64,000 nt of DNA from assembly GCA_041743975.1 (NCBI GenBank), contig JBGTLT010000183.1, positions 1 to 64,000 on the forward strand. Direction: 5' to 3'. This document shows positions 61,738-64,000 of this stretch, one piece after another; the first letter of the stretch is position 1, and each line of letters opens with the position of its first letter. A program made the translations under genes and the position numbers. This stretch comes from JTS-RE37 sp041743975. GTDB taxonomy: Bacteria; Bacteroidota; Bacteroidia; Flavobacteriales; Flavobacteriaceae. The notes under the pieces are model-generated. The model made no database searches. It saw only the letters and a list, made by a program, of their open reading frames with translations, and was not told where the DNA came from.

Positions 61738-63456
61738 TTATCTATTTTCCTTTGTTTTGATTCGTACCCCGTCTTCATCAATATTCAATTTGAAGGTGTC
61801 CCCGTTGTCCTTTATATCAATATCCACACCATCCTCGTTGATAATAATGCGCCCGTCTCCATTTGCATCCCCGTTGGTATCGTCCAAATTCTCCGGGCAA
61901 TCGAGGCATCGGAGTTCCCCGGTAGATTGCATGGACCAGTAGTGGTCTACCATTTCGCTCCGGTACATGTCCCCGTCATAGCGTGTAGACCTCCCTATAT
62001 GGTGCCTGGCACTTTGGTCCAGTAACAGTACGGTACCCTCGGGGACATATAGGGTTACCCTTACATCCTGATCCCGGACCTTGTTCTGTATTTCGGTGGT
62101 CAGGTAGTTATCCAGAGTAAGGTTATTACCTTCCAGATTATAGGAATACATAATTTCAGCGGCACGTTCACGGGCATTTTCAAACGAACTTCCATCGGCA
62201 TCCTTGCGAATATGGATATGGGCCAGGGAATCAGCTGATTTTTTTATATCAAAACGCACATTGTCTGTAAACAAAAGCCTTTGTCCCTGTTCATCCCGGG
62301 TAATCGTCATACCGTTGATGCCAACATTTTCCTGGTCTTCATACAGCTCGCTGGATTGAAGGCGAACCCGGAGGGTATCCACCCCAGCCGGGAAATACAA
62401 GGGTTTTTTAATGGTTGTACTCCCGGTAAAGGCATGGGCCGAGGCTTGCTGGATACCCAGGACGGTCAGCCCGATGATGGCCAGCAGCCATAGGCCAAGG
62501 AGGGAAAATTTTGCAATATTCCCTATGGAGTTAAGATTGTTGACCAATATTTTCAGCCCGAGGTACAACACGAAGAAAAAGGGGATACCCACAGCGAAAA
62601 ATGTCAGCAGGGAAATGACCCATACCGGAACATCTGTTGAATTCACCATATCATAGAATGCCATGCCCGGGATGTCAATCACCCCAAGGACCCCTACAGA
62701 AAATAATCCGATAAACAACCCTATCAGGGTAGCGGCGCCAATGATGATGAGCAGGATACCGATAAATTTACCGATCACCTTGAACAGGAACATAATGATA
62801 TCACCCAAAGCATCAAAAAAAGTTCGCCCACTGCTTTTAACCTTATTGTAGTCCACATTTTTTATGCTTTCCGCAACATCTTCAATTCCTTCCTTCACCT
62901 TCCGCTCAATATTGCTGATATTGACCGGTTCCCCGGTCATATCCAATTTTTGGGAGGTCGTTCTTGCTTCGGGAACCAGGATCCATAACAGGATATAGGC
63001 TATGAACCCGAATCCAGTAAATACGCCCAGCAGAATAAAGATGAGACGGATCCATAAAGCATCAAAGGCGAGGTAATGTTCCAAACCGGCACAGACACCA
63101 CCGATATATTTATGGTCCATATCCCGGTACAATTTCTTTACCCTTGCCCTGGGTGCTTCGGTTGAACGGCTTTCGTCATCAAAAATGTCAGAGTCAACCA
63201 TATAATCTTCGGGTTGCCCCATTACGGTAATGACTTCATCAACTTCCTTATCGGTGATGACCTGCCGGTCATTTTCCATTTTTTCCTGGAAGAGTTCTGC
63301 AATGCGTGCTTCTATGTCTGCAATGATCTCATCGCTGCCGGCTGTTCCTGAGAATGATCTTTTTATGGATTCCAGGTAGCGTTGTAATTTGTGAAATGCC
63401 TTCTCATCTATATGAAAAAGGATATTGGCGAGATTTATATTGACTGTCTTATTCAT
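61738..63456 (-). CDS. PspC domain membrane protein
   Basis: 572 residues. A cytoplasmic N-terminus of 100 residues (FHKLQRYLESIKRSF, EIIADIEARIAELFQ) leads to a PspC domain (KLYRDMDHKYIGGVCAGLEH, then membrane segments FILLGVFTGFGFIAYILLW). Several more membrane segments and a periplasmic beta-rich C-terminus follow (PEGTVLLLDQSARHH). PspC-type proteins sense envelope stress. It lies 2 bp after the PadR gene, and probably in one transcript with it, upstream of the head-GIN gene. Confidence 0.92.
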   Translation of the reverse strand: MNKTVNINLANILFHIDEKAFHKLQRYLESIKRSFSGTAGSDEIIADIEARIAELFQEKMENDRQVITDKEVDEVITVMGQPEDYMVDSDIFDDESRSTEAPRARVKKLYRDMDHKYIGGVCAGLEHYLAFDALWIRLIFILLGVFTGFGFIAYILLWILVPEARTTSQKLDMTGEPVNISNIERKVKEGIEDVAESIKNVDYNKVKSSGRTFFDALGDIIMFLFKVIGKFIGILLIIIGAATLIGLFIGLFSVGVLGVIDIPGMAFYDMVNSTDVPVWVISLLTFFAVGIPFFFVLYLGLKILVNNLNSIGNIAKFSLLGLWLLAIIGLTVLGIQQASAHAFTGSTTIKKPLYFPAGVDTLRVRLQSSELYEDQENVGINGMTITRDEQGQRLLFTDNVRFDIKKSADSLAHIHIRKDADGSSFENARERAAEIMYSYNLEGNNLTLDNYLTTEIQNKVRDQDVRVTLYVPEGTVLLLDQSARHHIGRSTRYDGDMYRSEMVDHYWSMQSTGELRCLDCPENLDDTNGDANGDGRIIINEDGVDIDIKDNGDTFKLNIDEDGVRIKTKENR

Positions 63457-63458
63457 TG

Positions 63459-63794
63459 TTAGTTGTTTTTAGTGTTGGTAACCAAATTCACGGCCCCCCT
63501 TAGTTCATCCCATGTTATATTGAGTTCCTTCAGGAAAAGGATACCTGTCTCTGTGAGGGTATAATACTTCCTCGGCGGGCCTGAAGTTGATTCTTCCCAA
63601 CGGTAATTGAGCAAGCCTGCATTCTTCAGTCTGGTCAGCAAGGGATATATGGTCCCCTCCACTACCAGCATCTTTGCGTCTTTCAGGGTTTCCAGGATCT
63701 CCGATGCATACTTGTCTTCGCCATTTATAATGGAAAGGATGCAGTATTCCAGGACCCCTTTTCGCATCTGCGCTTTTGTGTTTTCTATATTCAT
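63459..63794 (-). CDS. PadR family transcriptional regulator
   Basis: 111 residues, a single winged helix: MRKGVLEYCILSIINGED, ILETLKDAKMLVVEGTIYPL, LTRLKNAGLLNYRWEESTSG and PPRKYYTLTETGILFLKEL. This matches small PadR-like regulators (subfamily s2) that respond to ligands or stress. It probably represses its own operon with the PspC gene 2 bp downstream. The promoter is expected in the 206 bp to the window end, but no clear boxes were found there. Confidence 0.92.
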   Translation of the reverse strand: MNIENTKAQMRKGVLEYCILSIINGEDKYASEILETLKDAKMLVVEGTIYPLLTRLKNAGLLNYRWEESTSGPPRKYYTLTETGILFLKELNITWDELRGAVNLVTNTKNN

Positions 63795-64000
63795 AATTTC
63801 TTACATCTTTAAATGCCGATAAACTCAGGGCATTGGGTTAACTGTTCGCTTTTTGATGGTTCATTGTTTTTGTTGATTGATGAATAAACTCCCTTTGTGA
63901 TGATTAGTTTCCGGATTAAACAGTGTGATGAGCACCCCCGGTCACTTCATTTCCTGGCTATGGTGGTCGTAACTTAATTCCCTTTTGATTTTCCACTCCT

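Overview
The window comes from a bacterium of the phylum Bacteroidota, most likely a marine member of the Flavobacteriaceae. Signs of this are the copper operon with HYC_CC_PP and DUF3347 proteins, the nSTAND1/TIR gene pairs, head-GIN and PspC genes behind a PadR regulator, Rcp1-like response regulators beside large PAS kinases, few Shine-Dalgarno sites, and a few candidate -7 boxes of the TAnnTTTG type. Base composition looks close to balanced and slightly AT-rich by eye (not computed). No tRNA, rRNA, CRISPR array, integrase or transposase was seen.

Region 1 (about 0.56-24.0 kb) is the most unusual part: a nearly continuous block of biological-conflict (immunity or regulated cell death) type genes. 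Read from the right on the minus strand it runs: patatin phospholipase, SLOG-like sensor, TIR-TPR protein, TIR-like protein, second TIR protein, stand-alone prokaryotic YEATS domain, a beta-rich protein that resembles gasdermin pore formers, a cupin, and a CHAT (caspase-like) protease. After a 339-bp gap come a multi-TIR protein, an nSTAND NTPase with a membrane segment, and a peptidoglycan-binding protein. A plus-strand pair follows in the middle (uracil-DNA-glycosylase-like protein and an amidohydrolase fused to an S41 peptidase). The block closes with a SIR2-like/TIR protein, an nSTAND-WD40 NTPase and two small exported proteins. The working model is inference: STAND, SLOG and YEATS proteins sense or scaffold, while TIR (NAD-type nucleotide hydrolysis), patatin (membrane lipid), CHAT plus gasdermin-like (proteolysis, pore) and peptidoglycan/nuclease-like proteins act as effectors.

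Region 2 (24.5-33.4 kb) is a copper/silver export operon: HYC_CC_PP protein, CusA-type RND pump, TolC-type outer-membrane channel, CusB-type adaptor ending in DUF3347, a separate DUF3347 lipoprotein, and a DUF305 membrane protein.

Region 3 (33.5-49.4 kb) holds stress and signalling genes: VOC protein, a CheB-CheR-PAS-histidine-kinase fusion, CsbD, nitroreductase, SLC13 permease, a small acidic repeat lipoprotein, two AraC-type regulators, two Rcp1-like response regulators, a PAS kinase and a DUF892 (YciE-like) protein.

Region 4 (49.6-56.9 kb) is a sugar-acid catabolic cluster: L-galactonate-5-dehydrogenase-like enzyme, KDG-type kinase, altronate-dehydratase-like enzyme, L-fuconolactonase-like amidohydrolase, exported aldose 1-epimerase, and a formylglycine-generating enzyme that keeps both catalytic cysteines. 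It suggests use of sulfated algal polysaccharide sugars such as L-galactose or L-fucose.

Region 5 (57.0-63.8 kb) contains thioredoxin reductase, a lipocalin-like exported protein, a BioF-like PLP enzyme overlapping a dipeptide epimerase, and a PadR-PspC-head GIN envelope-stress-type cluster. A 49-bp imperfect repeat with a stem-loop occurs twice (49479 and 58007).
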